Numbered from the stretch's first letter, positions 46,942 through 56,926 are shown. The stretch: 64,000 nucleotides of DNA from JAJRRS01 sp965230275 (GCA_965230275.1 CBDDKO010000002.1:2232001-2296000), one strand, 5' to 3'. The notes: generated from the sequence alone by a model not told the origin. Program-made: numbers and translations.

Positions 46942-48459
46942 TTAGTACGGGTTGACGTGGCCCAGCGAATCGCCCAGTCGTGGGTCCCCCGCGGCGATCA
47001 GGCCCTGCCCGGTCGCTCGCAGCACCGCGTATCCCACAGCGATCCCGCCCAGACCCACCAGGCACAAAAGCTCAACCAAAGGCACCGGCGGGTGCGGCGT
47101 CGCGTAGTTCGGCATCACCACCCACCAGTGATCCACCCAGTGCATCACCAGCAGCCACACCGCCCAGAACCCAAGCAGCTTCTTGCTCCGCTTGATCCAT
47201 CGACTGAGCAGACCCAGGAACGGGATCAGCAGGTGACCAAATAGTAGCGCCACCGCCACCCAGGTCCAGCCCGAGATATACGGATTGCCTCCCACCGTCG
47301 TGATCCCACGCAGCTCGAACCAGTAGTTCGTCTCAGGCAGGTTGGCGTACCAGATCAGCATGAACTGGCTGAACGCGATGTAGCCCCAGAAGAACACAAA
47401 CGCGAACATCAGCTTGCCCAGGTCGTGGTAGTGTTCCTTGTTCACGCTCGGCAGGTAGCCGAACTTCTGCAAGGCCATCAACGCCAGCGCCAGCGTCGAT
47501 ACCGCCGCCAGGAAGCTGCCGGCAAAGTAGTACACGCCCCACATCGTCGAGAACCACACCGGGTCCAGCGACATCATCAAGTCGAACGCCGCAAACGTCA
47601 GCGTGATCGCAAACAGCAGCGTCCCCGGCGCCGCCATCACTTCCATCTTCCGGGTCAGCTTCGCCCGGTCCTCAGCCGACGCCGTGTCGTCCTGCTTCCT
47701 CGACGTGCCCAGGTAGAAGAACCCGAGCAGCGACCAGATCAGCAGGTACGCCACCCAACGCAGCGTGAAGAAGCCCTTGGTCAGGTAAGGCCGCTTGCCG
47801 GGCACTAGCGCTTCGGTCAGGTGCTCGTGATGATGCGCCCGCTCGGCAACCAAGGGGTCCACATCGCCGTGGGCATCGTCGTGATCCCCGCCGGCTTCGT
47901 CGGTGTGATGCGCATCCTCGTCGTGGTCGGGATGGTCGCCGTGGGCATGATCGTGATCATGGTCGGAGTCGTGACCCGAACCCTCTTCTTTAGCGACCAT
48001 GATGATCTGAACGTCGTGCGTCTCGACCTGCGCGTGCCCGCCGTGGCCGTCCGCGTGGTCGAACTTGCTGTTGGCCCAGGGGTACAGCATGCCGTTACCC
48101 ATGTAGACGTATAGCAGGATCGGGATGAACAGCACCGCCATCACTGGCATCGTCGACGCCATGACCTCGGCGATCCGCCGGACCGCTACGACCCACCCGG
48201 CCCGGAACAGGTGCGTTGCCAGCACCAGGAACAAACCGCCCAGCGCCAGGCTCAAGACATACGCGTAGTTAACGACGTAAGCAAAGCCGAACCGTTCCCA
48301 GCCGCCCTGCATCCCCGCAAGGCCAAGCGCCAGGGCCAGCGCCAATACGCCAACCACGATCGCGGTCAGCCCAAACGACCGCGCGCCCGCGCCGAGTCGG
48401 CGTTTGTCATCGTCCTGCAAAATGGGCTCTACATGATGAGCCAAAACTGTCGCTCCCAA
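46942..48459 (-). CDS. actF: Alternative complex III subunit ActF, with His-rich insertion
   Basis: A 505-residue membrane protein with about ten helices. Conserved parts are FTLRWVAYLLIWSLLGFFYLG, FAAFDLMMSLDPVWFSTMWGVYYFAGSFL, KLMFAFVFFWGYIAFSQFMLIWYANLPET and HWVDHWWVVMPNY. It resembles ActC without the NrfD quinone role being established. A His/Asp-rich loop of some 60 residues (GHDSDHDHDHAHGDHPDHDE) is inserted between helices, like the one in subunit III of this operon. Confidence 0.9.
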   Translation of the reverse strand: MGATVLAHHVEPILQDDDKRRLGAGARSFGLTAIVVGVLALALALGLAGMQGGWERFGFAYVVNYAYVLSLALGGLFLVLATHLFRAGWVVAVRRIAEVMASTMPVMAVLFIPILLYVYMGNGMLYPWANSKFDHADGHGGHAQVETHDVQIIMVAKEEGSGHDSDHDHDHAHGDHPDHDEDAHHTDEAGGDHDDAHGDVDPLVAERAHHHEHLTEALVPGKRPYLTKGFFTLRWVAYLLIWSLLGFFYLGTSRKQDDTASAEDRAKLTRKMEVMAAPGTLLFAITLTFAAFDLMMSLDPVWFSTMWGVYYFAGSFLAAVSTLALALMALQKFGYLPSVNKEHYHDLGKLMFAFVFFWGYIAFSQFMLIWYANLPETNYWFELRGITTVGGNPYISGWTWVAVALLFGHLLIPFLGLLSRWIKRSKKLLGFWAVWLLVMHWVDHWWVVMPNYATPHPPVPLVELLCLVGLGGIAVGYAVLRATGQGLIAAGDPRLGDSLGHVNPY

Positions 48460-48468
48460 ATACGTTGG

Positions 48469-49179
48469 TCACTGCCCGTCGGGGGCATCTTGTCTGAGTT
48501 GTAGCGCCCGCAGGTAGGCGACGATCGCCCACCGGTCCTCGACCGGGACCTGCGACCCGTAGCCCGCCATCTTGCGGATGCCGTTGGTAATCGTGTTAAA
48601 CAGCTGCCCCTCGGTCTGCCCGGCGCGCTCCGCGTCGGTCACGTTCGTCGGCTGCACCCACCCGTTCAACCCGCCGACCGTGCTGAGTTTCAGAGCACGC
48701 TGCTGGATCGGGCCGTTGCCCACGCCCTCCATCCCGTGGCAGGGGAAGCAGAACGTGTTGTACTGGGTCTGACCCCGCATCAGCAGCGCGTCATCCACGA
48801 CAACCTGCTCGGGGAAGCCTTCAAAGTAAACCGTCTCGCCGCTTTCCGTCAGCTTGTAGCCGCGGAAGTAATGATCGTCTTCCGCCAGCGCCGAGGCGTC
48901 CGGCGCTGCGGGGTCATCGCCCCACGCCACCGTGCCCGCGACCGGCTTACGCATCGCCCGGCCGTCGGCGAACACCGTCGAGTCCGCCTGCGCCTTGAGC
49001 TTCGCCTGGCGGTCCATGTCCAGGAACATGTGCACACGCGGCTTGGTCGAATCCGACACCCGCGCCCGCGCGATAAACGCCAACGGCACCAGGTGCAGAC
49101 TCAGCAAAATCAACAGCGCCGCGATCAACCAGAACGGCGGGGCAGGCAGCTTGAATTCTTCAACGATCCACTTGATCAT
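48469..49179 (-). CDS. actE: Alternative complex III monoheme cytochrome ActE
   Basis: A 236-residue membrane-anchored cytochrome c. The N-terminal helix is PFWLIAALLILLSLHLVPLAFIA, and the heme site is YNTFCFPCHGMEGVGNG. A downstream Met (GIRKMAGYGSQVP) is the probable axial ligand. It likely passes electrons from the ActB/ActA side to the caa3 oxidase. It starts ahead of ActF in the same operon. Confidence 0.92.
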   Translation of the reverse strand: MIKWIVEEFKLPAPPFWLIAALLILLSLHLVPLAFIARARVSDSTKPRVHMFLDMDRQAKLKAQADSTVFADGRAMRKPVAGTVAWGDDPAAPDASALAEDDHYFRGYKLTESGETVYFEGFPEQVVVDDALLMRGQTQYNTFCFPCHGMEGVGNGPIQQRALKLSTVGGLNGWVQPTNVTDAERAGQTEGQLFNTITNGIRKMAGYGSQVPVEDRWAIVAYLRALQLRQDAPDGQ

Positions 49180-49270
49180 CGGTCTCTCACGTTCCCTTGG
49201 CTTGAGCCGCTTTACTCGCGATCACCGCCACAACCGGAAGCATGCTTCCGGGTTTCCCATCTTCCGGGGG

Positions 49271-49897
49271 TTAGTCCTCAATCAACTCCACACTCGTCGC
49301 GCCCAGCCCCTTGAGGAACTCGACGGTCTTCTCCTGATCAAACCGGCTGTCGCGGGCCTGCACCTCGATAAAGAAGCGGTCCGCGGTCGATCGCCGAAAG
49401 TTCTTGCTCTTCAGAAGCGGGTTGTACAGCTTCGGCATACGGTTCAGCAGCAGCATCCCGAACACCGCGCCGAACGCCGACAGCAGAATCGTCGTCTCGA
49501 ACGCCACCGGGATAAACGCCGCAAGACTATTAAAAGGCTTACCCGAGATCAGGAACTTGTAGCCGCGGATCGGCGCCGCAGCGCCGGGCAGGCCCGGCAG
49601 GTCGATCCCGCTGGTCGCCATCGTCCCGATCGCCAGCGTCAGGCCCACGACCGTCCCGGTCAGCCCGCAGGCCAGCACGATCCAGGGCAGGATCGTCGGG
49701 CGGATACCGATCGCCGCGTCGATGCCGTGGATCGGGAACGGCGTGTGCACGTCCCAGTGCTTGAAGCCCTCGTCGCGGGTCTTCTTCGCGGCATGGACGA
49801 CATCGTTAACGGTCTCGAACTCAGCGATCACGCCGTGTAGCTTCGCCGGGGCGTCGGTCGCGACATCTTCAGTTGGTGGGGTCATGACCTGTGTCAT
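49271..49897 (-). CDS. actD: Alternative complex III subunit ActD (DUF3341)
   Basis: A 208-residue protein with two helices (ILPWIVLACGLTGTVVGLTLAIG and LAAFIPVAFETTILLSAFGAVFGML). The DUF3341 landmarks are GVIAEFETVNDVVHAAKKTRDEGF, VHTPFPIHGIDAAIG, and RFFIEVQARDSRFDQEKTVEFLKGLGA. It is a structural membrane subunit. It overlaps actC by four bases. Confidence 0.93.
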   Translation of the reverse strand: MTQVMTPPTEDVATDAPAKLHGVIAEFETVNDVVHAAKKTRDEGFKHWDVHTPFPIHGIDAAIGIRPTILPWIVLACGLTGTVVGLTLAIGTMATSGIDLPGLPGAAAPIRGYKFLISGKPFNSLAAFIPVAFETTILLSAFGAVFGMLLLNRMPKLYNPLLKSKNFRRSTADRFFIEVQARDSRFDQEKTVEFLKGLGATSVELIED

Positions 49898-51387
49898 TGG
49901 TTGTCCCCCAATTCGGTAATCGGGCGGTCAGGCCGGTAGTCCGCCGACGCCTCGTCGGGGTTGTACGGCTCACCGGGCTCGTGTTTGATGTCGTGCGCCT
50001 GCGGCATCACGGTCTTGACCTCAGCCATCGCGACCACCGGCAGGAACTTGCAGAACAGCAGGAAGAACGTGAAGAACAGGCCGAACGATCCGACCAGCAT
50101 CCCGATGTCCACCCACGTCGGATGGAACATCGCCCAGCTCGACGGCAGGAAGTCGCGGTGCAGACTGGTCACGACGATGACGAATCGCTCGAACCACATA
50201 CCCACGTTCACGCACATCGCCGCGAACATGATCGTGAACACGTTACGACGGGCCCACTTGAACCAGAGGATCTGCGGGCCGACGCAGTTGCAGAACACCA
50301 TCGTGAAGTACGCCCACTGGTACGGGCCCAAGGCACGGTTCAGGAACGCGGCCTGCTCGTAGTGGTGCCCGGAGTACCAGGCGACGAAGAACTCGATCGA
50401 GTAGGCATACGCCACGATCATGCCCGTCCCGAGCATGACCTTGCAGCAGTTCTCGATGTGCCGGTCGGTGATGATGTCCTTGATGCCGAAGATCGCCCGG
50501 GCGGGGACGGCCAGGGTGATGACCATCGCGAACCCGCCGTAGATAGCACCGGCGACGAAGTAAGGCGGGAAGATCGTGGTGTGCCAGCCGGGCAGCTGCG
50601 ACACGGCGAAGTCGAAGGACACCACCGAGTGCACGGAGAGCACCAGCGGGGTCGCTAGCGCCGCGAGCAGCAGGTAGGCCTTTTCATAACGGTGCCAGGC
50701 CCGGCTCGACCCGGTCCAGCCCAGACTGAATAGCCCGTAAGCGAACTGGCCGTACTTGTTCTTGCAGCGGTCACGCAGCGTCGCGAGGTCGGGGATCATG
50801 CCGACGTACCAGAACAGCGCCGAGACGGTAGCGTAGGTGCCGACCGCGAAGACGTCCCAGAGCAGCGGCGAGCGGAACTGCGGCCACATCCCCATCTGGT
50901 TGGGCATCGGGCCCAGCCAGTACGCCAGCCAGGGCCGGCCGACGTGGATGCCCGGGAACAGACCGGCGCACATGACGGCGAAGATCGTCATCGCCTCGGC
51001 AAACCGGTTGATCGCCGTGCGCCAGTTCTGCCTGAACAGGAACAGGATCGCCGAGATCAGTGTCCCCGCGTGGCCGATGCCGACCCAGAACACGAAGTTG
51101 ATGATCGGGAAGCCCCAGCTCACCGGCTGGTTGTTGCCCCAGACGCCGACGCCGGTCGTGACCAGGTAGCCGATCAACGCCCCCAGCATCGTCAACAAAG
51201 ACAGCGCCGCGGCAAACGCGACCCACCACATCATCGGCGGCTTGCCCGCCGCGATGCCGGTGACCTTGTCCGTGATCGTCGTAAAGTCGTTGTTGCCCAG
51301 CACCAGCGGGGCGCGCTGCGTCGGGTCGTCGGTCGTGTTATCGAGCAGCGACTCGGGCTTTTCGGGTTGGGTAGTAATCGTCGCCAT
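49894..51387 (-). CDS. actC: Alternative complex III quinol-oxidising subunit ActC (NrfD-like)
   Basis: A 497-residue NrfD/PsrC-like membrane protein with about ten helices. Landmarks are PVSWGFPIINFVFWVGIGHAGTLISAILFLFRQ, RPWLAYWLGPMPNQMGMWPQFRSPLLWDVFAV, LSVHSVVSFDFAVSQLPGWHTTIFPPYFVAGAIYGG, and MWFERFVIVVTSLHRDFLPSSW. ActC carries the quinol site, and the conserved His and Asp in these segments are consistent with that. It sits directly after ActB, with three bases between the frames. Confidence 0.94.
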   Translation of the reverse strand: MATITTQPEKPESLLDNTTDDPTQRAPLVLGNNDFTTITDKVTGIAAGKPPMMWWVAFAAALSLLTMLGALIGYLVTTGVGVWGNNQPVSWGFPIINFVFWVGIGHAGTLISAILFLFRQNWRTAINRFAEAMTIFAVMCAGLFPGIHVGRPWLAYWLGPMPNQMGMWPQFRSPLLWDVFAVGTYATVSALFWYVGMIPDLATLRDRCKNKYGQFAYGLFSLGWTGSSRAWHRYEKAYLLLAALATPLVLSVHSVVSFDFAVSQLPGWHTTIFPPYFVAGAIYGGFAMVITLAVPARAIFGIKDIITDRHIENCCKVMLGTGMIVAYAYSIEFFVAWYSGHHYEQAAFLNRALGPYQWAYFTMVFCNCVGPQILWFKWARRNVFTIMFAAMCVNVGMWFERFVIVVTSLHRDFLPSSWAMFHPTWVDIGMLVGSFGLFFTFFLLFCKFLPVVAMAEVKTVMPQAHDIKHEPGEPYNPDEASADYRPDRPITELGDNQ

Positions 51388-51390
51388 GGC

Positions 51391-54300
51391 TTAGCTGTGC
51401 GCCTCCTGTGAGTGGGAGGCTTCGTGATCATGGTCGTGCTCGCCGCCGGGCTTGGCCTTGGCCAGCGCCGGGTTCGGGTTGCGGAGCTTGGCCAGGTACT
51501 TCGTTCTCGCTCGCACGTTCAATTCCTCGAGGACCATGTACGCCCGGGGGTTCTGCTGGCTCTTGGTCACGGCGCTGTCCGCGTCGTTCAGGTCGCCGAA
51601 GACGATTGCCTCGGTCGGGCAGGACTGCTGGCAGGCCGTGACGATCGACCCGTCATCGACGGTCAGCTCGCCCCGTTCGCCTCGGGCCCACTTGTTCTTC
51701 GCGTCGATCGTCTCACGCTTGATCCGCTGGATGCAGTAGGTGCACTTCTCCATCACGCCGCGCATCCGCACGGTGACGTCCGGGTTGTGCACCATCCGCT
51801 TGATCTTGTCGATCTTGGCTTCCTGCTCCATGTCCGGGATTAGCAGCCAGGGCTTCGCCGAGCCGCGCGGGTCCTTCGAGTGGTAGTCGAAGTAGTTGAA
51901 ACGACGCACCTTGTACGGGCAGTTGTTCGAGCAGTACCGCGTGCCGATACAGCGGTTGTACACCATCACGTTCAGGCCCTCGGTGTCGTGCACCGTCGCC
52001 GCGACCGGGCAGACCTGTTCGCACGGGGCGTTCTCGCACTGCTGGCACATCATCGGCTGATACACGACCTCCGGACGCTCGGCATCCGGGTCGGCCTTGC
52101 GGTCGTTCTTGAAGTAGCGGTCGATCCGCAGCCAGTTCATCTCCCGGCTCATCAGGACCATGTCCTTGCCGACGACCGGGATGTTATTCTCCGCCTGGCA
52201 GGCCACGACACACGCGTTGCAGCCGATGCAGGCGTTCATGTCGATCGTCATACCCCAGGCGTGCGGCTTGTTGAACGCCTTGGGCGCGTCCGGGTGAGCC
52301 TGCTCGGCCTCGTAAGGCGAATCCCACAGCTGCAGCGATATCACGTCGCCGTGATCGCCCGGGGCGGCCAGGGCGTGCTTGGGATCGTGCTTGTAATCCT
52401 CGAAGTTGCCTTCCTTGATGATCTTGCCGCTCTGGCCCTTATAACCGACACGCTTCTCAACGAACGACGTCCCGATCGGGTCGATCAGGTGGTGGTTCTG
52501 CGTCAGCGCCAGCTTGTGCTTCTTACCCTTGACCTTGGCGATCGACGCGCCGCGCGTGATGCCGGGCCGCAGGCTGGTGCGGAGCTTGTAGGTGTTGAAG
52601 CCGACCCCCGTACCGACCGGGCCCGCCGCCTCTCGGCCGTAACCCAGAGGCAGCGCGATCGAGCCGCGTGCCTGGCCGGGCATCAGGTAGGCCGCGATCT
52701 CAAGCGACTTGCCCTCGACCGTGATCGAGATCACGTCGCCGTTCTTGACCTTGGCTTCCTTGGCGTCGGCGATGTTGATCAGCGCCGCGTTGTCCCAGGT
52801 CATCTTCGTCATCGGCCCGGGCGTTTCCTGCAGCCAGCCGTTGTCCGCGTATCGGCCGTCGTACACCGACGGATCGGTGATGAACGTCAGCTCCATGCCC
52901 TCGGTCTCAGCTAGCGGCGGCGCTTCGAGTGTGCTGCTCTGCTTGGGTCGATCCGTGACCGGCACGAACGCCGAACCCTCGACCACGCCCTTGTGCAGCG
53001 CCGTGCGCCACGCCGACTCGAAGTCTGCGCTCGGCAGGTGTTGCGCAAACGTCTGACGGACGATGGTGTATCCGTCGGTCGCCGTCTCGCCGAGCATGAA
53101 CGCCAAGAACTCGGCGGCGCTCTTCGACTCGGCACCCTTGCGCGCGATCGGCATGATCAGCGGCTGCTGGATACTCAGCGTCCCGTCCCACGCCCGGCCG
53201 TCTCCCCAGCACTCAAGATAGTGCGCCTTGGGCAGCTGCCAGTCGCAGGCACGTGATGTTTCGTTGCGGTATTCGGTGAGGTGGATCGAGCTGTCGAGCT
53301 TGCCGAGCTTGGCTTCGAAGTCCAGGTCGACCGGCGCGTCATACGCCGGGTTCCCGCCAAGGATCAGCAGGTGCTTGACCGTGCCCGACTCGATCGCGTT
53401 AGAGAGTTCAGCGATGTCCTGGAAGCACCCGCCGCCGCTGCCGCCGGTCGCAACCGGTTCGTCGGTGACGTCGACCGTCTTGCCGATGTTGCCGAGTTCA
53501 CGGTTGATCGCCCAACATATCGCGTGGACTTGTGGCGGCTGATTCGCGCCTGCGACGACCAGACTGGATCCGCGATGAGCCTTGAGGTCCTTGACCACCG
53601 CGGCCACGAACTCGCTTTCACCGTTCAGCGAGGCATTGCCAGGCATCAGCTCCAGCAACTGTGCCACGCCCTGAGCAAACGAGCCGATCTTCGCCGAACG
53701 CACCGGCTGACGGTTGTCCGCGACGCTGCCGGTGATCGACATCGTGCTCTCAGCGATATAGAGCCGGCTCATCTTGCCTTCGTCCGCGCTCTTGCGGCCC
53801 TTCGCCCAGTCTTTGCCGTGACGCACCTGGTTCGGGTGATCGCCGAGCAGATCGCTGTCGAAGCTGACGACGACCTCGGCCTTGTCCAGGTGGTACTGCG
53901 GACGCACCGGCTTGCCGAACGCGAGGATCGAACCCTTGATCTCGTTGTCACGGTTGATCGGCTGGTACTCGTACCACTTCACACCCGGGAATGCCGAGAG
54001 CAGGCCGGACTTCAGACGCTTCAGCGATTCACTGCTGCAAGGCTCGGAGAGAACAGCATAAGCACCGGGGTTGTCGCGGAGCTCGCCGCCCTTGGATTGG
54101 GCATAGGCCAGGTAATCATCCCAGGTCGGCTTGCTGCCGTCGCCGTCGCCCTTGCCCTTGGTGATCTGCCGCAGACGGTACGGATCGTACATCTGCAGGA
54201 TGTCGGCCTGGGTGTACGTGTCGGTCGCACCCAGCGAACCGGGGTGCAGCGGGTTGCCCTCGATCTTGATCGGTCGGCCGTCGAAGCTGGTGACCAGCAC

Positions 54301-54627
54301 GCCCCGCGCCACCCCGCCCTGCTCGGCGATCGAGGCGAAGTACGTCGGCACGCCCGGCGTCTGACCCGCGGGCCGCGACGCGAACGGCGCCAACTGTTCT
54401 TCCGGCCAACGACGACAGCCGGCGAGCGTCAGCCCAGCCAGCGACATCGACGCCGCCATCAACTGCACGAACTTACGACGCGATACCTTCAGCACGTCTT
54501 CGGGGTCGTAACCCGAAAACTCCTGCTCGAGCAGCTCCTTGACCTCGGGGGCCTGGGCGTACTCTTCGAGGCTGCGCCAGTACGCGCTACCGGTTGTGTT
54601 TTCGTTTACCTGTGGCACGTGGAGCAA
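51391..54627 (-). CDS. actB: Alternative complex III iron-sulfur subunit ActB
   Basis: A 1078-residue periplasmic protein that joins a molybdopterin-oxidoreductase-like domain without cofactor to a four-cluster ferredoxin domain. A twin-arginine signal is near residue 50 (SRRKFVQLMAASMSLAGLTLAGC). The cluster motifs are MNACIGCNACVVACQAEN, MMCQQCENAPCEQVCPV, NRCIGTRYCSNNCPYKVRRF and CTYCIQRIKRETID. It carries electrons from ActC to the heme subunits. The start is not fixed: TTG at 54627 or GTG at 54618; both overlap the end of actA. Confidence 0.95.
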   Translation of the reverse strand: MLHVPQVNENTTGSAYWRSLEEYAQAPEVKELLEQEFSGYDPEDVLKVSRRKFVQLMAASMSLAGLTLAGCRRWPEEQLAPFASRPAGQTPGVPTYFASIAEQGGVARGVLVTSFDGRPIKIEGNPLHPGSLGATDTYTQADILQMYDPYRLRQITKGKGDGDGSKPTWDDYLAYAQSKGGELRDNPGAYAVLSEPCSSESLKRLKSGLLSAFPGVKWYEYQPINRDNEIKGSILAFGKPVRPQYHLDKAEVVVSFDSDLLGDHPNQVRHGKDWAKGRKSADEGKMSRLYIAESTMSITGSVADNRQPVRSAKIGSFAQGVAQLLELMPGNASLNGESEFVAAVVKDLKAHRGSSLVVAGANQPPQVHAICWAINRELGNIGKTVDVTDEPVATGGSGGGCFQDIAELSNAIESGTVKHLLILGGNPAYDAPVDLDFEAKLGKLDSSIHLTEYRNETSRACDWQLPKAHYLECWGDGRAWDGTLSIQQPLIMPIARKGAESKSAAEFLAFMLGETATDGYTIVRQTFAQHLPSADFESAWRTALHKGVVEGSAFVPVTDRPKQSSTLEAPPLAETEGMELTFITDPSVYDGRYADNGWLQETPGPMTKMTWDNAALINIADAKEAKVKNGDVISITVEGKSLEIAAYLMPGQARGSIALPLGYGREAAGPVGTGVGFNTYKLRTSLRPGITRGASIAKVKGKKHKLALTQNHHLIDPIGTSFVEKRVGYKGQSGKIIKEGNFEDYKHDPKHALAAPGDHGDVISLQLWDSPYEAEQAHPDAPKAFNKPHAWGMTIDMNACIGCNACVVACQAENNIPVVGKDMVLMSREMNWLRIDRYFKNDRKADPDAERPEVVYQPMMCQQCENAPCEQVCPVAATVHDTEGLNVMVYNRCIGTRYCSNNCPYKVRRFNYFDYHSKDPRGSAKPWLLIPDMEQEAKIDKIKRMVHNPDVTVRMRGVMEKCTYCIQRIKRETIDAKNKWARGERGELTVDDGSIVTACQQSCPTEAIVFGDLNDADSAVTKSQQNPRAYMVLEELNVRARTKYLAKLRNPNPALAKAKPGGEHDHDHEASHSQEAHS

Positions 54628-55310
54628 CTCGTCATAAAGGCTTCGTCGTTGATCTGTAACTTCTCTTTCATGAACGTCCCGACACGCAGCTGCGCCTGCT
54701 CGGGGGTCTCGCCCTCTTCAAGCTCGGGCGTCCACGCCAAATCCGTCACCTTGTCCAGCGGACGCAGGTGCTTCTCCGGCTCGCGGTGACAATCAAGGCA
54801 CCAGCCCATGCTAAGCGGCTTGTCTTGGCGGACGACTTCCATCTTGTCGACCCGGCCGTGACAACTCACACAGCTCACGCCCTTGTTCACGTGCGCCGCG
54901 TGGTTGAAGTACGCGTAGTCCGGCAGATCGTGCACCTTCACCCAAGGCACGGACTCGCCGGTTTCGTAGCTGTTAAACACCGCCTCAAGACGCGAGCTGT
55001 CCGTGTGGATCGCGTGGTGGCAGTTCATGCACGTCTGCGTCGGGGGGATCGCGGCGAACGACGCGTCGTCCACCGTCGTATGACAGTACCGGCAATCCAA
55101 ACCCAACTCGCCGACGTGCAGCGCGTGGCTGTAAGGCACGGGTTGATCGGGGGCGTAACCGACGTTCAGCGTGTTGGCTGATAAACCCAGCCCCACGACC
55201 GCCGGCGCAAAAGCACCGCCGCCCACCGCACTGAGCACGATGAACGGCAATAGGTAATTCGCCCACTTCGGAAATACGAACTTGTCGGACGGAGTCTGCT
55301 CGTTAGCCAT
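54606..55310 (-). CDS. actA: Alternative complex III pentaheme cytochrome ActA
   Basis: A 234-residue multiheme cytochrome with an N-terminal anchor helix (YLLPFIVLSAVGGGAFAPAVVGLGLS). Five CxxCH sites are visible: CRYCH, CMNCH, CVSCH, CLDCH and CSTCH, the last two residues from the C-terminus. It is the first gene of the ACIII-oxidase operon; the promoter must lie in the 524 bases upstream. Confidence 0.95.
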   Translation of the reverse strand: MANEQTPSDKFVFPKWANYLLPFIVLSAVGGGAFAPAVVGLGLSANTLNVGYAPDQPVPYSHALHVGELGLDCRYCHTTVDDASFAAIPPTQTCMNCHHAIHTDSSRLEAVFNSYETGESVPWVKVHDLPDYAYFNHAAHVNKGVSCVSCHGRVDKMEVVRQDKPLSMGWCLDCHREPEKHLRPLDKVTDLAWTPELEEGETPEQAQLRVGTFMKEKLQINDEAFMTSCSTCHR

Positions 55311-55834
55311 GTGCTTATCTGGAACCGCCTCGCAAGATTAAAATCCTGGGTGCGTTCCACCCTCGTGCCACGGCGGCCCATCTTGCCGAACTCGCCGTCT
55401 GGTGCGAACAATAACGAACTCGTCGTCCGATGACAAAACCGAACGATCCGCCCCCGAATCGCCCCCCGACCATCCCCGCCCCAGAAACATCCACAGGACT
55501 GGCATCTTAGCGATATGATCATCGGATGCACAACACGGGTTACCCGAACTTCTTATAATAAAACCATTTAGTATTATTTGGGCCGGGTCTAACCCAGCCT
55601 CGAGCAGGCCCAGAAGCGAAGAATACCCAGCCCGAAACGACCCTCAAATCGCGCCCATGCCCGCCTCGACCTACCTGTAAATCAGGGTGCCGCTAGGACC
55701 AGCCAAGGGTTACGAGGCCGGATCGCCAGCGATGAATAAGTATAATTCCATGTATGTATAATCTTATACATTGATCGGCTTGATTGGAACCACCCCGTTG
55801 CCCACCGGTTGCCCCCTCCTTACACTTAAACTCT
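55311..55834. other. Gene-free divergent region between actA and the SurA-like gene
   Basis: About 524 bases without a supportable gene; it must carry promoters in both directions. The right part (55540-55775) is AT-rich. A perfect interrupted palindrome TGTATAA-TC-TTATACA lies at 55755-55770, 65 bases before the SurA-like start. Nothing else structured was seen. Confidence 0.65.
55755..55770. promoter_or_regulatory. Perfect 16-bp palindrome, operator candidate
   Basis: TGTATAA and TTATACA flank a two-base centre, 65 bases before the SurA-like start. The AT-rich symmetry fits a dimeric repressor site such as a GntR- or TetR-like protein, but no regulator is nearby and it is a single copy. 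Confidence 0.4.
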
Positions 55835-56866
55835 ATGAATAGCTCACTTCGCCCGCTGCTGATCCTCGCTTACTTGTCCATCTCCAGCGTCGTGGCCGGC
55901 ACCACCTTCGCCCAAGCCTTCAGCGTCGACGCGATGGTCGGACAGGTCAACGGCCGGGCGATCTACACCAAGGACGTACTCGACGAGCAGCTCTGCGAAA
56001 CCCTCACCAACTGGGGCCGAGACCTCAGCCAAGTCGAGTTCCGCCAGCGCGCAACCGAGCGCATCGTCCTGCGACTCAACTCCATGGTCACCGACGCGCT
56101 GATCTACGGCGAAGCACAGCGCGACCTCAACGATCAGCAACGCAAGGGCCTGACCTTCGCCGTTCAGCAACACCGCGAAACGTTGCTCCGACAGTACGGC
56201 CAAGGCTCACCCGCGCTCGCCGAGGCCGAACTACTCAAAGAAACCGGCATCGGGCTGGAAGAGACACTTGAGCAGTGGCGGCAGGCCGTGATCGTCCAAC
56301 GCTACATGCGACAAAAGCTCCGACCCAAGGTCAACGTCACACGCAAAGATATCAAGCGCTACTACGAAGAAAATCAGGACACCTACAACCCCCCACCGTC
56401 GCGCACCGTCCATGTCATCCAGACCAACCCCGGCGAAGACGCGCAGGCCATCACCAGCCTGCTCGCGCAGGACACGCCCTTCCCCGACGTCGCCGCTGAC
56501 CCGCGCAACCTGTTCCGTAACGCTACCCAGGGCCTGATGGGTGACATGATCGGCGAGCAGGTCTTCGCCGATCTCGCGGTGAATAAAGCCGTGCTCGAAC
56601 TCGAAGCAGGTCAGCACGCCGGGCCTTTCACCGTCGGCGAGCGCGAGTGGTTCGTCTACGTAGACAGACTCAACGAGTCCCCCGGCCAAACGCTCATGGA
56701 CGTGCAAACCGAGATCCAGGCGCTGCTCTTCGAACAGCAATACCGCATGCACACCGAACGCTACCGAAAAGAACTGTTCGAGCGCGGCAGCTACAACGCC
56801 ATCGAGGACATGGCCCAGACGCTCGTCGAAATCGCCGAAGACCGTTACGCACGCGCCGAGCGTTAA
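55835..56866 (+). CDS. SurA-like periplasmic chaperone/peptidyl-prolyl isomerase
   Basis: A 343-residue secreted protein. A signal peptide (LLILAYLSISSVVAGTTFAQA) is followed by a SurA N-terminal-like helical domain (GQVNGRAIYTKDVLDEQL, RIVLRLNSMVTDALIYGEAQ, LRPKVNVTRKDIKRYYEENQDTYNPPP). A shortened region then corresponds to the PpiC/rotamase part (SRTVHVIQTNPGEDAQAITSLLAQDTPF). ATG 55835 is used because the signal peptide begins there; no clear ribosome-binding site is seen. It is followed by yraN after 60 bases. Confidence 0.8.
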   Translation: MNSSLRPLLILAYLSISSVVAGTTFAQAFSVDAMVGQVNGRAIYTKDVLDEQLCETLTNWGRDLSQVEFRQRATERIVLRLNSMVTDALIYGEAQRDLNDQQRKGLTFAVQQHRETLLRQYGQGSPALAEAELLKETGIGLEETLEQWRQAVIVQRYMRQKLRPKVNVTRKDIKRYYEENQDTYNPPPSRTVHVIQTNPGEDAQAITSLLAQDTPFPDVAADPRNLFRNATQGLMGDMIGEQVFADLAVNKAVLELEAGQHAGPFTVGEREWFVYVDRLNESPGQTLMDVQTEIQALLFEQQYRMHTERYRKELFERGSYNAIEDMAQTLVEIAEDRYARAER

Positions 56867-56926
56867 CCCCTGAATCATCAGGCCCCCGGGAACCTCTCTC
56901 GCTACACACACGCTTGCGGCTTAGCG

